A program made the position numbers and the translations under genes. From Cognatundibacterium crateris (lineage in GTDB: Bacteria; Pseudomonadota; Gammaproteobacteria; Burkholderiales; Burkholderiaceae_D), in NCBI RefSeq assembly GCF_010078235.1, contig NZ_JAABOS010000001.1, positions 248,001 to 312,000 on the forward strand: 64,000 bases of DNA. The letters run 5' to 3'. Of the stretch, positions 8,513 to 17,706 are shown in pieces. The first letter of the stretch is position 1, and every line of letters begins with the position of its first letter. The notes beneath the pieces were generated by a model that was not told the origin of the DNA, searched no databases, and was given only the letters and a program-made list of their open reading frames with translations.

Positions 8513-11065
8513 TCAGATACGCAGCGCATCCAGCAATTCAGCCTCAAACTGGATCTGGGTTTTGGCGCCTTGTAAGGCTGCGCCATCAACGATGAATACG
8601 TCTTCCACCCGTTCGCCCAGAGTCATGATCTTAGCGGTATGCAGATTGATTTTGTACTTGGTGAGTACATTCGCAATCGCGTACAAGAGACCATTTCTGT
8701 CATTGGCCGATATCGATAGCAGGTAATACTGTCCCTTATCATCAGGGCGCAAATCCACGCTGGGCGTGATCGGGAAGCTGCGCGACATTCTCGATAAGCG
8801 TCCGCGGTTCGGCGCTGACAGCGGTGTCTGAAGGGTCAGAATTTCACTGAGTTCATGCTCGATCAGGTTAATGATGTCGCGGTATTGATTGGCAAAGCTG
8901 GGTTCGATGACCAGGAAGGTATCGAGCGCATAGCCATTGCTGCAGGTATGAATTTTGGCATCCAGAATGCCGAAATTTTTGCCATCAAAATAATTGCAGA
9001 TGCGCGCAAACAGATCCGCCTGATCCTTGACATAGACCGTGACCTGTAAGCCTTCGCCTATCGGTGACAGTCTGCATTTGACGACGGGATGGCTGGCATG
9101 GGTTTTATCATGCAGTACCCGGGTTTGCCAGGCGATGTCTGAGGCGTCATGGCGCAGGAAATAAGCGACATCGAGCTGCTTCCAGAATTCTTCGTGTGCG
9201 TTCGGTGCGATACCCGCCAAACGCAAGGCTTTGAGCGCATCTTCCTGGCGGTTTTTGAGTTCGCGGTCTTTCGATGGCATTTCGCCACCCAATACACGCA
9301 AGGTCATTTTGTATAAATCTTCCAGCAGCTTGCCTTTCCAGGCATTCCACACTTTCGGGCTGGTGCCACGGATATCGCAGACGGTCAGCAGATACAGTGC
9401 GGTCAGATGGCGCTCATCCTTGACCAGACTGGCGAATTGCTGCACCACGTCGGGATCGGATAAATCCTGTTTTTGCGCGACCTGAGACATGGTCAGATGA
9501 TTTTGCACCAGGAAGACCACAAGCTCGGTATTGGCGCGTGTTAAACCATGGTCGTAACAGAACTTCTTGGCATCGGCCATGCCAAGCACCGAGTGATCGC
9601 CGCCGCGTCCCTTGGCAATATCATGGAACAGGGCAGCGATGTAGAGCACCCAGGGTTCATTGAAATTCGCCATTAACTGGCTGCAGAAAGGGTATTCATG
9701 CGCATGTTCTGGCATGGTGAAGCGGCGCAGATTGCGTACCACCATCAGGATGTGCTGATCCACCGTATAGGCGTGAAATAAGTCATGCTGCATCTGGCCT
9801 ATGATGCGCCGGAAGTTGGGCAGGTAACGGCCCAATATGCTCATTTGATTCATGCGGCGCAGCGCATGGGTGATGCCACGCGGCGATTGCAGGATCTGTA
9901 AAAACAGTGCGCGGTTGAAAATATTGTGGCGGAATTCTGCATCCATCAGCAAACGCGCATGCCATAGCGCACGCAGGGTGCGCGCAGTCATGCCCTTGAG
10001 CTCGCTGTGCTGGGCGAGCACTAAAAACACTTCCAGCACCGCAGAAGGATGCGATTCAAAGGTGTCGTCCGCCGCGATATCGATGAAGCCATTGACTTCA
10101 TTAAAGCGCGCATGGATGGGCCTTGCAGTGCTGTCTTGCGGGAATAGCACGGCTTCTATGTTTTGCAGCAAAATCTGGTTCAGTTGCGTGACTGCCTTGG
10201 CTGCCCAATAGTAACGCTGCATCAGGTATTCGCTGGCGCGGCGTGATTCCGTGGTTTTAAAGCCAAAGCTTTCCGCGATCGGTGCCTGTATATCGAAAAT
10301 CAGGCGGTCTTCGCGCCGTCTGGCGTGCAAGTGCAGACGTATGCGTATGTCTTTGAAGGCGCGTTCATTGCGCTTCAACTGACGTGCTTCGGTATCGGTA
10401 ATCAGACCCCGCTTAGCCAGTTCATGCCAGGAATTGCCCAGATTGGCGGCTTTTGCCACCCAAAGTATGACCTGTAAATCACGCAGGCCGCCCGGGCTTT
10501 CCTTGCAGTTCGGTTCCAGGCTGTAAGGCGTATCTTCATATTTCACGTGGCGCTGCTGCAGTTCCAGCAGTTTGGCCTGAAAAAACTTTTGCGGCTGCAT
10601 CGCCGCCAGATAATCCTGCTGTAAGGCGCGGAATAATTTCCGGCTGCCGGTCACCAGTCTGGCTTCCAGCAGGCTGGTTTGCACGGTGATATCGGCGGCT
10701 GACTCTTGCAGGCACTCTTCGACGGTACGTATGCTGTGCCCTATATCCAGGCCTATATCCCACAGCAATTGCACCAGGTTTTCCAGTTTCTCTTTGAGTG
10801 CACTGTCGGGCTGGGTTTGCAGCAGTATCAGTACATCCACATCGGAGTAAGGGAATAGTTCGCCACGACCATAACCGCCGACGGCGACTAATGAGCATTC
10901 CTTGGGTAGGGCAAAATGACGCCAGATTTCAGTCAGGGTCTGGTCTACGTTTTTACACAGATCCTGCAGTAGCTGCTCTGCTTTTTCCTGCTCTTTAAAG
11001 CGCTGTATGACTTCCGCCTGAGCGCTTTTCAGTTTGTCCTTGAATGCCAGCATAGGAGTGCTCAT
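8513..11065 (-). CDS. glnD: Bifunctional PII uridylyltransferase/uridylyl-removing enzyme GlnD
   Basis: GlnD senses glutamine and adds or removes UMP on PII proteins, setting nitrogen control. The 850-residue protein shows the nucleotidyltransferase motif GGYGRGELFPYSDVDVLIL at about 63-81 with metal-binding Asp75 and Asp77. An HD hydrolase domain carries HDIAKGRGGDHS near residue 480. Two C-terminal ACT domains at about 672-750 and 776-848 are the glutamine sensors. Length is close to the E. coli protein. It starts 10 bp after the stop of map on the same strand, so the two are probably one operon, as in many proteobacteria. Confidence 0.97.
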   Translation of the reverse strand: MSTPMLAFKDKLKSAQAEVIQRFKEQEKAEQLLQDLCKNVDQTLTEIWRHFALPKECSLVAVGGYGRGELFPYSDVDVLILLQTQPDSALKEKLENLVQLLWDIGLDIGHSIRTVEECLQESAADITVQTSLLEARLVTGSRKLFRALQQDYLAAMQPQKFFQAKLLELQQRHVKYEDTPYSLEPNCKESPGGLRDLQVILWVAKAANLGNSWHELAKRGLITDTEARQLKRNERAFKDIRIRLHLHARRREDRLIFDIQAPIAESFGFKTTESRRASEYLMQRYYWAAKAVTQLNQILLQNIEAVLFPQDSTARPIHARFNEVNGFIDIAADDTFESHPSAVLEVFLVLAQHSELKGMTARTLRALWHARLLMDAEFRHNIFNRALFLQILQSPRGITHALRRMNQMSILGRYLPNFRRIIGQMQHDLFHAYTVDQHILMVVRNLRRFTMPEHAHEYPFCSQLMANFNEPWVLYIAALFHDIAKGRGGDHSVLGMADAKKFCYDHGLTRANTELVVFLVQNHLTMSQVAQKQDLSDPDVVQQFASLVKDERHLTALYLLTVCDIRGTSPKVWNAWKGKLLEDLYKMTLRVLGGEMPSKDRELKNRQEDALKALRLAGIAPNAHEEFWKQLDVAYFLRHDASDIAWQTRVLHDKTHASHPVVKCRLSPIGEGLQVTVYVKDQADLFARICNYFDGKNFGILDAKIHTCSNGYALDTFLVIEPSFANQYRDIINLIEHELSEILTLQTPLSAPNRGRLSRMSRSFPITPSVDLRPDDKGQYYLLSISANDRNGLLYAIANVLTKYKINLHTAKIMTLGERVEDVFIVDGAALQGAKTQIQFEAELLDALRI

Positions 11066-11075
11066 CGTCGGGGTC

Positions 11076-11885
11076 TCAGGCCAGTTTGATGAAATCCGGC
11101 AGCGCTGGATAGCCTTCAGACATAGTCAGTACTTCAAAGCCGGTTTCAGTCACTAGTATGGTGTGTTCCCATTGTGCTGACAGGCTGCGGTCCTTGGTTT
11201 TGATGGTCCAGCCGTCTGGCATCGCTTTGATTTCTTTTTTGCCCGCATTAATCATCGGTTCTATCGTGAAGATCATGCCGGCTTCCAGTTTTTCCATGGT
11301 GCCAGGTTTGCCGTAGTGCATAACTTGTGGCGCTTCATGAAAGACCTTGCCTATGCCGTGGCCGCAGAATTCACGGACTACGCTGTAGCCAGCTTTTTCT
11401 GCGTGCTGTTGTATCGCATAGCCGATATCGCCCAGATGGACGCCGGGCTTGACCTTGGCGATGCCTATCCACAGGCATTCATAGGTGATCTGTGACAGGC
11501 GTCGCGCCAGGATAGACGGTTCGCCGATGAAAAACATACGGCTGGTGTCGCCGTGGTAGCCGTCCTTGATGACGGTGATGTCAAGATTGACCACGTCGCC
11601 GTTTTTGAGCGCCTTGGCATTCGGGATGCCGTGGCAAATCACATCATTGACGGAGGTGCAGATCGCTTTTGGGTAAGGTGTGTAGCCGGGCGGGCAGTAA
11701 TTCAGCGGTGCCGGGATGGTGCCTTGCACATTCACCATGTATTCATGGCAAAGGCGGTCTAATTCTTCGGTGGTGACGCCGGGTTTGACGAAAGGCGTAA
11801 TGTAATCCAGCACTTCGGAGGCTAATTTGCCTGCAATGCGCATGCCAGCGATGTCTTCGGCGGATTTAATTGAAATGGAGTCCAT
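11076..11885 (-). CDS. map: Type I methionine aminopeptidase
   Basis: This enzyme removes the initiator methionine from nascent proteins. All five metal ligands of the pita-bread fold are visible in the 269 residues: Asp102 (NLDI), Asp113 (HGDTS), His176 (CGHGIG), Glu209 (TIEPM) and Glu240 (QWEHT); His85 is also conserved. The length is that of bacterial type I enzymes, with no N-terminal extension. It is divergent from rpsB, a classical bacterial arrangement linking N-terminal processing with translation, and lies directly upstream of glnD. Confidence 0.97.
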   Translation of the reverse strand: MDSISIKSAEDIAGMRIAGKLASEVLDYITPFVKPGVTTEELDRLCHEYMVNVQGTIPAPLNYCPPGYTPYPKAICTSVNDVICHGIPNAKALKNGDVVNLDITVIKDGYHGDTSRMFFIGEPSILARRLSQITYECLWIGIAKVKPGVHLGDIGYAIQQHAEKAGYSVVREFCGHGIGKVFHEAPQVMHYGKPGTMEKLEAGMIFTIEPMINAGKKEIKAMPDGWTIKTKDRSLSAQWEHTILVTETGFEVLTMSEGYPALPDFIKLA

Positions 11886-12187
11886 ACGGATTTTTGTTAT
11901 TTTGAAAAAGTGTTGGGATTGCTGCGCTCTGGAAATATGCTTAAAACATTCCTCAGAGAAAGCATTGGGGCTTCATTATAGACGAGCTGCGCCCCTGTCG
12001 TCCTGTTTGAGATGACAGGATGCTTGAGGAAAGCAATGTTTTCATAGTAGAATAGATGGTTAGCTTGTATTGGCATAAAAAAATCTGTGCAAGTTATTCA
12101 TTTTTTATTAATCGAATCCGGTCTGAAAGGGTGTTCAGGTATTACCTGGATCACTGACTGGATTCAAGACCTAACCCTGGAGTTATT
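11886..12187 (+). promoter_or_regulatory. Divergent map/rpsB promoter region with a structured rpsB leader
   Basis: This 302-bp gap holds no gene. Its left part should carry the map promoter and the AT-rich middle (about 12045-12110) the rpsB promoter; I cannot fix the -35/-10 boxes with confidence. The last 60 bp can fold. GTGTTCAGGT (12131-12140) pairs with ACCTGGA-T-CAC (12144-12154) around an ATT loop, and AGGGT (12128-12132) can alternatively pair with ACCCT (12174-12178), directly against the ribosome-binding GGAG at 12179-12182. In enterobacteria the rpsB leader binds protein S2 to repress translation; an analogous role here is inference. Confidence 0.5.
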
Positions 12188-12934
12188 ATGTCCGTAACAA
12201 TGCGTGAAATGCTGGAAGCTGGTGTGCACTTTGGTCACCAAACCCGTTTTTGGAACCCAAAAATGGCACCGTTCATTTTCGGCCATCGCAACAAGATTCA
12301 TATCGTCAACCTGGAAAAGACTCTGTCTATGTACCAGGAAGCGATGAAGTACATCCGTCAATTGTCCGCTAACCGCGGCACAATTCTGCTGGTTGGTACT
12401 AAGCGTCAATCGCGTGAAATCATCGCGGCTGAAGCGCAGCGCGCAGGTATGCCTTTCGTTGATCAGCGTTGGTTGGGCGGTATGTTGACAAACTTCAAAA
12501 CTGTCAAAACATCCATCAAGCGTCTGAAAGAAATGGAAGTAGCTATCGAAGACGGCTCCGTAGAAAAGCTGTCTAAAAAAGAAGCTCTGATGTTCCAGCG
12601 TGAAATGATCAAGCTGCAAAAATCTATCGGCGGTATCAAAGATATGGGCGGCATCCCTGACGCAATTTTCGTGGTTGACGTTGGTTACCACAAAGGCGCG
12701 ATCACTGAAGCAGCTAAACTGGGTATCCCGGTTATCGGCGTGGTTGATACTAACCACTCCCCAGAAGGCGTAACTTATGTTATCCCTGGTAACGATGACT
12801 CTTCCAAAGCAATCGCTCTGTACGCTCGTGGCGTTGCAGATGCAATCCTGGAAGGCCGTGCAAACGCAGTTAACGAAGTTCTGGAAGCTGTTAAACCAGG
12901 TTCTGACGAGTTCGTAGAAGTAGAACAAGCGTAA
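12188..12934 (+). CDS. rpsB: 30S ribosomal protein S2
   Basis: Ribosomal protein S2 of the small-subunit head/body junction, 248 residues, complete. Family marks include [16 protein letters not shown] at the N-terminus and [16 protein letters not shown] in the middle. The GGAG site at 12179-12182 gives a normal 5-base spacing to the ATG. The gene is followed by tsf, the standard rpsB-tsf operon, with a hairpin plus T-run between them that should reduce read-through. Codon use is even and strong, as expected for a highly expressed gene. Confidence 0.98.
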   Translation: MSVTMREMLEAGVHFGHQTRFWNPKMAPFIFGHRNKIHIVNLEKTLSMYQEAMKYIRQLSANRGTILLVGTKRQSREIIAAEAQRAGMPFVDQRWLGGMLTNFKTVKTSIKRLKEMEVAIEDGSVEKLSKKEALMFQREMIKLQKSIGGIKDMGGIPDAIFVVDVGYHKGAITEAAKLGIPVIGVVDTNHSPEGVTYVIPGNDDSSKAIALYARGVADAILEGRANAVNEVLEAVKPGSDEFVEVEQA

Positions 12935-12952
12935 TTTTGTTCAGCTGAATCA

Positions 12953-13013
12953 CCCTGATCTGTTGCGGCAGATCAGGGAAAAAATGGGGCAACGATCGTT
13001 CGCCCTTTTTTTT
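12953..13013 (+). terminator. Attenuator/terminator between rpsB and tsf
   Basis: A perfect 10-bp stem, CCCTGATCTG (12953-12962) with CAGATCAGGG (12969-12978), has the 6-base loop TTGCGG. After an A-run comes a second GC-rich hairpin (GGGC...GCCC, about 12987-13004) followed directly by a run of T. This looks like a rho-independent terminator that should stop part of transcription after rpsB, matching the usual excess of S2 over EF-Ts transcripts reported in other bacteria. A weak promoter for tsf inside the gap is possible but not visible to me. Confidence 0.75.
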
Positions 13014-13066
13014 AAACTAAATTTGATGATCAGTGTCCGTTGGCACTAATGAATTAGGAGAATGAC

Positions 13067-13948
13067 ATGGCAGCGATTACAGCAGCGATGGTTGGCGCAC
13101 TGCGCGCAAAGACTGATGCCCCTATGATGGAATGCAAAAAAGCATTGACAGAGGCTGATGGTGATATGGACCGTGCGGAAGAGATTCTGCGTGTAAAACT
13201 GGGTAGCAAAGCTTCTAAAGCTTCTTCCCGTATTACTGCAGAAGGCGTTGTTGCTTCCTATATCTCCGGCAATGTTGGCGCGTTGATCGAAATCAACTGC
13301 GAAACTGACTTCGTGACTAAGAACGATGACTTCATCGCTCTGGCAAACACTTGCGTCAAACTGGTTGCAGAACACAATCCTGCAGACGTTGCAGCATTGG
13401 GCGCATTGCCACTCGATGGCAAAACAGTGGAAGAAGTACGTGCAGCACTGGTTGGTAAAATCGGTGAAAACATGTCTATCCGCCGTTTCGTACGTTTCGA
13501 AACTCAGTCCAAACTGACTTCTTACCTGCACGGCACACGTATTGGTGTTGTAGTTGAGTTTGACGCAGCAGAAGAGCAAATCGGTAAAGATGTAGCGATG
13601 CACATCGCTGCGATGAAACCAGTTTCCCTGTCTACAGAACAGGTTCCTGCAGAACTGATCGAAAAAGAGCGCTCAGTTGCAGAACAAAAAGCAGCAGAAT
13701 CCGGCAAGCCAGCGGATATCGCAGCGAAAATGGTTGAAGGTTCGGTACAGAAATTCCTGAAAGAAGTTTCTCTGTTGAATCAGCCTTTCGTTAAAAACGA
13801 TAAGCAAACAGTTGAACAGATGCTCAAAGCATCCGGCGCATCTGTCAAAGCATTCACTATGTTTGTTGTTGGTGAAGGCATTGAAAAGAAAGTCGACGAT
13901 TTCGCAGCTGAAGTTGCAGCGCAGGTTGCAGCAGCAAAACAAGCGTAA
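13067..13948 (+). CDS. tsf: Translation elongation factor Ts
   Basis: EF-Ts is the guanine nucleotide exchange factor that recycles EF-Tu-GDP. The 293-residue protein begins [12 protein letters not shown] after the Met and carries the EF-Tu-contacting TDFV motif at 80-83 ([11 protein letters not shown]). The UBA-like N-terminal domain contains [13 protein letters not shown]. The start ATG at 13067 has AGGAG at 13057-13061. It is the second gene of the rpsB-tsf unit and is closed by a strong terminator. Confidence 0.98.
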   Translation: MAAITAAMVGALRAKTDAPMMECKKALTEADGDMDRAEEILRVKLGSKASKASSRITAEGVVASYISGNVGALIEINCETDFVTKNDDFIALANTCVKLVAEHNPADVAALGALPLDGKTVEEVRAALVGKIGENMSIRRFVRFETQSKLTSYLHGTRIGVVVEFDAAEEQIGKDVAMHIAAMKPVSLSTEQVPAELIEKERSVAEQKAAESGKPADIAAKMVEGSVQKFLKEVSLLNQPFVKNDKQTVEQMLKASGASVKAFTMFVVGEGIEKKVDDFAAEVAAQVAAAKQA

Positions 13949-13964
13949 TCTGGCATTAAAGAAA

Positions 13965-13988
13965 ACGGGCCGAAAGGCCCGTTTTTTT
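13965..13988 (+). terminator. Rho-independent terminator after tsf
   Basis: Stem ACGGGCC (13965-13971) with GGCCCGT (13976-13982) around a GAAA tetraloop, followed by a run of T to 13988. This is a textbook intrinsic terminator closing the rpsB-tsf unit, 16 bp after the tsf stop. Confidence 0.93.
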
Positions 13989-14122
13989 AAGCTCAGCAAT
14001 TACGTACGTCAAGCAGGCTAATTTGCCTTGTACATCCTGATAGTGCAGGTTTTACCTGGTGTGCAAAGCAAATCAGCAAGTTTATTTTGTTTTTATTTTT
14101 TAATTTCTGAAGGAGTCCTGTC

Positions 14123-14839
14123 ATGACAAAACCTGCGTATAAGCGTGTGCTCTTGAAGCTCTCCGGCGAAGCCCTGATGGGTGATGATCCATTTGGTATC
14201 AATCGTGCAACGATAGAGCGTATGGTGGCAGACGTAGCTGAAGTTTCGCGCATGGGCGTGGAGCTGGCTATCGTTATTGGTGGTGGTAATATTTTCCGTG
14301 GCGTGGCACCTGGTGCGCAAGGCATGGATCGTGCAACAGCAGATTACATGGGTATGCTGGCAACCGTCATGAATTCTCTGGCACTGGCTGATGCAATGCG
14401 TCAGGTGGGCCTGACTGCTCGCGTGATGTCTGCGATTGGTATCGAGCAGGTAGTAGAGCCTTATGTGCGTCCTAAAGCATTGCAATACCTGGAAGAAGGT
14501 AAGGTCGTCGTGTTTGCGGCCGGTACCGGTAATCCTTTCTTTACCACAGATACTGCGGCAGCGCTGCGTGGTTCCGAAATCGGTGCAGAAATCGTGTTGA
14601 AAGCGACTAAGGTTGATGGTGTCTATACAGCAGATCCGAAAAAAGATCCGAATGCGACCCGTTTTTCCACTATTTCTTTTGATGAGGCTATCTCTCGTCA
14701 TCTGCAGGTAATGGATGCGACTGCATTCGCACTGTGCCGCGACCAGAAGCTGCCGATCAAAGTGTTTTCTATCGTGAAACCAGGCGCATTAAAGAATGTG
14801 ATTCTGGGGGCAGACGAAGGCACATTAGTACACGTATAA
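14123..14839 (+). CDS. pyrH: Uridylate (UMP) kinase
   Basis: PyrH phosphorylates UMP to UDP in pyrimidine synthesis and is a hexamer of the amino acid kinase fold. The 238-residue protein begins with [15 protein letters not shown] (the KLSGEAL phosphate-binding motif at about 12-18) and shows IGGGNIFRG and [16 protein letters not shown], the usual nucleotide-binding elements. It lies between tsf and frr as in most proteobacteria. Because a strong terminator precedes it, it should have its own promoter in the AT-rich 13989-14122 gap. An AAGGAG-like site sits before the ATG. Confidence 0.97.
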   Translation: MTKPAYKRVLLKLSGEALMGDDPFGINRATIERMVADVAEVSRMGVELAIVIGGGNIFRGVAPGAQGMDRATADYMGMLATVMNSLALADAMRQVGLTARVMSAIGIEQVVEPYVRPKALQYLEEGKVVVFAAGTGNPFFTTDTAAALRGSEIGAEIVLKATKVDGVYTADPKKDPNATRFSTISFDEAISRHLQVMDATAFALCRDQKLPIKVFSIVKPGALKNVILGADEGTLVHV

Positions 14840-14867
14840 TTCTGGCTTTTGCATTAATCAATTTCCT

Positions 14868-14894
14868 GTGCGGGATGCCAAATGATTCCCGCAC
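14868..14894 (+). promoter_or_regulatory. Hairpin between pyrH and frr
   Basis: GTGCGGGA (14868-14875) pairs perfectly with TCCCGCAC (14887-14894) across an 11-base loop. There is no T-run, so it is not a typical terminator. It lies just before the frr ribosome-binding GGAGGT (14903-14908) and could be a processing or stability element; function is inferred. Confidence 0.5.
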
Positions 14895-14912
14895 TGATGT
14901 TTGGAGGTAAGT

Positions 14913-15473
14913 ATGTCCGTAGCAGATATTAAAAAAAATACCGATCAAAGGATGCAGAAGTCGATAGAGACTCTCAAAGCTGATCTGGGTAAGGTGCGTA
15001 CCGGTCGTGCGCATACAGGTATTCTCGATCACGTCATGGTGGACTATTATGGTTCCCCGACGAATATTACTCAGGTTGCCAATGTGACGCTGATTGATGC
15101 GCGTACCATCGGTGTGCAGCCTTGGGAAAAGAAGATGCTGAGCACGATAGAAAAAGCGATTCGTGATTCCGATCTGGGTCTGAATCCATCCAGCCAGGGC
15201 GACATGATCCGTGTACCTACGCCACCTCTGACTGAAGAGCGTCGTAAAGAGATGGTCAAGCTGGTCAAGACCGAAGGTGAGGGCGCGAAAATTGCGATTC
15301 GTAATATCCGTCGCGATGCCAATGAATCCCTGAAAAAAATGCTCAAAGAAAAAGAGTGCTCGGAAGATGATGAGCGCCGTGCGCAGGATGATATCCAGAA
15401 GCTGACAGACAAATTTGTCGCTGAAGTGGATAAACTGCTGGCAGACAAAGAAAAAGAAGTACTGACGGTATAA
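14913..15473 (+). CDS. frr: Ribosome recycling factor
   Basis: RRF, with EF-G, splits the post-termination ribosome. I choose the ATG at 14913 (protein beginning [13 protein letters not shown] after the Met, 186 residues) because GGAGGT at 14903-14908 is well placed for it and the length then equals the family norm; an in-frame TTG at 14901 would overlap that site. Conserved elements include [30 protein letters not shown] and the C-terminal helix [12 protein letters not shown]. The next gene downstream is cdsA rather than uppS. Confidence 0.97.
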   Translation: MSVADIKKNTDQRMQKSIETLKADLGKVRTGRAHTGILDHVMVDYYGSPTNITQVANVTLIDARTIGVQPWEKKMLSTIEKAIRDSDLGLNPSSQGDMIRVPTPPLTEERRKEMVKLVKTEGEGAKIAIRNIRRDANESLKKMLKEKECSEDDERRAQDDIQKLTDKFVAEVDKLLADKEKEVLTV

Positions 15474-15527
15474 ATCTGCCTTTGCATGTCAAAGCGAAAT
15501 TTGTACTTGTCGATGTAAACCGGAATC

Positions 15528-15587
15528 GTGACGGATTGGCCTGATTTTCCAGCCTAGCTCTGAAAACAGGCCATACCGTCACTTTTC
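15528..15587 (+). terminator. Large two-part hairpin in the frr-cdsA gap, terminator-like
   Basis: GTGACGG (15528-15534) pairs with CCGTCAC (15576-15582) and GGCCTG (15538-15543) with CAGGCC (15567-15572), the two stems being separated by a 3-by-3 internal loop. A 23-base apical loop caps it and TTTT follows. It occupies the position where uppS stands in most related genomes. It may end the frr transcript or be a scar left when uppS was lost or moved. The gap 15474-15665 has no coding sequence I can support. Confidence 0.6.
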
Positions 15588-15665
15588 TTTTTGTGCGTCA
15601 TATTTTTCCGTGCTGCTGATCGATGTTGTGCCTGATCGCAGCGATGTATGCTAACGAAGCTCACT

Positions 15666-16496
15666 ATGTTAAAAACCCGGATTATCACTGCACTGGTCTT
15701 ATTGGCCATACTGATTCCTACCTTATTTTTAGGTAATCCCATTTTATTTGCAGTAGTGATTTCTGCATTTTTTGCAGCTGCCATCTGGGAGTGCCAGCGC
15801 CTGTTTAAAAAGCCGCTGCCGATTCCGATGAGCGTGGTCTGGACGGCATTTTTTGCCTATATTCTGTTTCATCTGCGCGATTTTTCCACGGTCCTGCTGT
15901 TTGCCCTGTGTGTCGCATTCTGGGTGCTGCGCCTGCTGCCTTTGCTGTACAAAGGTCTCCCTAAAGATTTTGGCTATTCGAATGGCATACTGAGTACCTT
16001 GTATGGCATCGTTGTGTTCGGTTGTTTTGTCGCGATAGCGGTGTTATATCAGCGCTCTGCCTTATTTTTGTTGTCGGTAATGGCGATCGTCTGGATCGCA
16101 GATATCGGTGCCTATTTCGCAGGTAAGGCTTTCGGTAAGCGCAAACTCGCTCCGACTATCTCGCCGGGTAAATCCTGGGAGGGAGCGATAGGCGGTGCGA
16201 TTGCGGTGGTCGTGCTGACGGCAGCATCGACTTTTGTACCGGCCTTGCAGGATACCTTTGCGACGCAATTAATACAGGCTAAAGGCGTGCCTGTCTTTGT
16301 TGTTGTGATGTTGTTGATTTCTGCCGCCAGCGTGGTGGGTGACTTGTTTGAATCTATGCTCAAGCGCCGTGCCGGCATGAAAGATAGCAGCCAGCTCTTA
16401 CCCGGTCACGGTGGCGTGTTGGATCGGGTCGATGCGCTGATTCCGGTACTGCCTTTGGTGGCGCTGATTTGCGCTTACCTAAATATTACTCACTGA
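15666..16496 (+). CDS. cdsA: Phosphatidate cytidylyltransferase (CDP-diglyceride synthase)
   Basis: CdsA makes CDP-diacylglycerol from phosphatidate and CTP, the branch point of phospholipid synthesis, in the inner membrane. The 276-residue protein is a polytopic membrane protein with about eight hydrophobic helices. It ends with the family signature, seen as [13 protein letters not shown] followed by [17 protein letters not shown] use the ATG at 15666 ([10 protein letters not shown]), the normal family start, rather than the upstream in-frame ATG at 15648. It is followed 28 bp later by dxr. Confidence 0.95.
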   Translation: MLKTRIITALVLLAILIPTLFLGNPILFAVVISAFFAAAIWECQRLFKKPLPIPMSVVWTAFFAYILFHLRDFSTVLLFALCVAFWVLRLLPLLYKGLPKDFGYSNGILSTLYGIVVFGCFVAIAVLYQRSALFLLSVMAIVWIADIGAYFAGKAFGKRKLAPTISPGKSWEGAIGGAIAVVVLTAASTFVPALQDTFATQLIQAKGVPVFVVVMLLISAASVVGDLFESMLKRRAGMKDSSQLLPGHGGVLDRVDALIPVLPLVALICAYLNITH

Positions 16497-16524
16497 TTTC
16501 GTTTTATATTGCTTATTGCTTGAT

Positions 16525-17706
16525 ATGGCTACTCCTCAAAAAATTTGTGTGCTGGGCTCTACCGGTTCCATCGGTGTCTCAACCCTGGATGTCGTCGCAC
16601 GTCATCCGGAACGTTATGCAGTCCATGCGCTGACCGCACATAGCCAGGTAGATAAGCTGCTGGAGCAATGCCGCGTATTTCAGCCGGCACTCGCTATCGT
16701 CGGTACAGCGGCGGCTGCAGATGCCTTGCATCAGGGTTTGATGACCGCCGGTTTACGCGGCATACAAGTTGAATTCGGCCCGGAAGCCTTATGCCGTGCG
16801 GCCTCTGCACCTGAAGTGGATATGGTGATGGCGGCCATCGTCGGTGCCGCTGGCTTGCCGCCATCGCTGGCAGCGGCGCGCGCAGGGAAGAAGGTTTTAC
16901 TCGCCAATAAAGAGGCGCTGGTCATGTCCGGTCAGCTGTTTATGGATGCGATCTCGCAGTCCGGTGCCAGCCTGCTGCCTATAGACAGCGAGCACAATGC
17001 GATTTTTCAATGCTTGCCGCGCCAGTATCAGGGCAATATGCAACATCATGGCGTGCGTAAAATTATATTGACAGCGTCCGGCGGTCCTTTCCTGCATCGT
17101 GCCGTCGAGACCCTGAACGATGTGACGCCGGAGCAGGCAGTGGCGCATCCTAACTGGGTCATGGGACGTAAGATCTCAGTCGATTCCGCGACCATGATGA
17201 ACAAGGGTCTGGAAGTGATAGAGGCGCACTGGCTGTTTAATGCACCGGCTGAAGATATTGAGGTGGTGATCCATCCGCAAAGCGTGATCCATTCCATGGT
17301 GTCTTACAACGATGGCTCAGTGCTGGCGCAAATGGGGAATCCTGATATGCGTACGCCGATTGCTTACGGTCTTGCCTATCCTGAGCGTATCGACTCTGGC
17401 GTAGCGCCGCTGGATCTGGTGAAGGTAGCGAAACTGCATTTTGAACAAGCGGATTTCCAGCGTTTCCCTTGCCTGGCACTTGCGTATCAGGCTCTGCGCG
17501 CAGGCGGCTCTGCACCCGCCGTGCTGAATGCTGCGAATGAAATTGCTGTGCAAGCCTTCCTCGATAAGAAAACCGGCTTCCGCGATATCGACCGGATCAT
17601 CGCTAAAACCATGGATGCGATAGAAGTCAGTCAGTGTCAGGATTTGGCGGCGATTCTTGAGGTGGATGCGAAAGCGCGCCGGTTTGCTGCGGCGTTGGTG
17701 AACTGA
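16525..17706 (+). CDS. dxr: 1-deoxy-D-xylulose 5-phosphate reductoisomerase
   Basis: Dxr catalyses the NADPH-dependent conversion of DXP to MEP, the committed step of the non-mevalonate isoprenoid pathway. The 393-residue protein has the N-terminal Rossmann motif [13 protein letters not shown], the metal and substrate site [10 protein letters not shown], and [20 protein letters not shown] and [10 protein letters not shown] further on. The ATG at 16525 is chosen over an in-frame TTG at 16516. The stop overlaps the rseP start by one base (ATGA-type junction), so the two are translationally coupled. Confidence 0.97.
   Translation: MATPQKICVLGSTGSIGVSTLDVVARHPERYAVHALTAHSQVDKLLEQCRVFQPALAIVGTAAAADALHQGLMTAGLRGIQVEFGPEALCRAASAPEVDMVMAAIVGAAGLPPSLAAARAGKKVLLANKEALVMSGQLFMDAISQSGASLLPIDSEHNAIFQCLPRQYQGNMQHHGVRKIILTASGGPFLHRAVETLNDVTPEQAVAHPNWVMGRKISVDSATMMNKGLEVIEAHWLFNAPAEDIEVVIHPQSVIHSMVSYNDGSVLAQMGNPDMRTPIAYGLAYPERIDSGVAPLDLVKVAKLHFEQADFQRFPCLALAYQALRAGGSAPAVLNAANEIAVQAFLDKKTGFRDIDRIIAKTMDAIEVSQCQDLAAILEVDAKARRFAAALVN

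Noticed and set aside
12164-12928. Long open frame antisense to rpsB (254 codons)
   Set aside because: It mirrors the codon bias of rpsB, has no family-like sequence and lies entirely over a certain gene.
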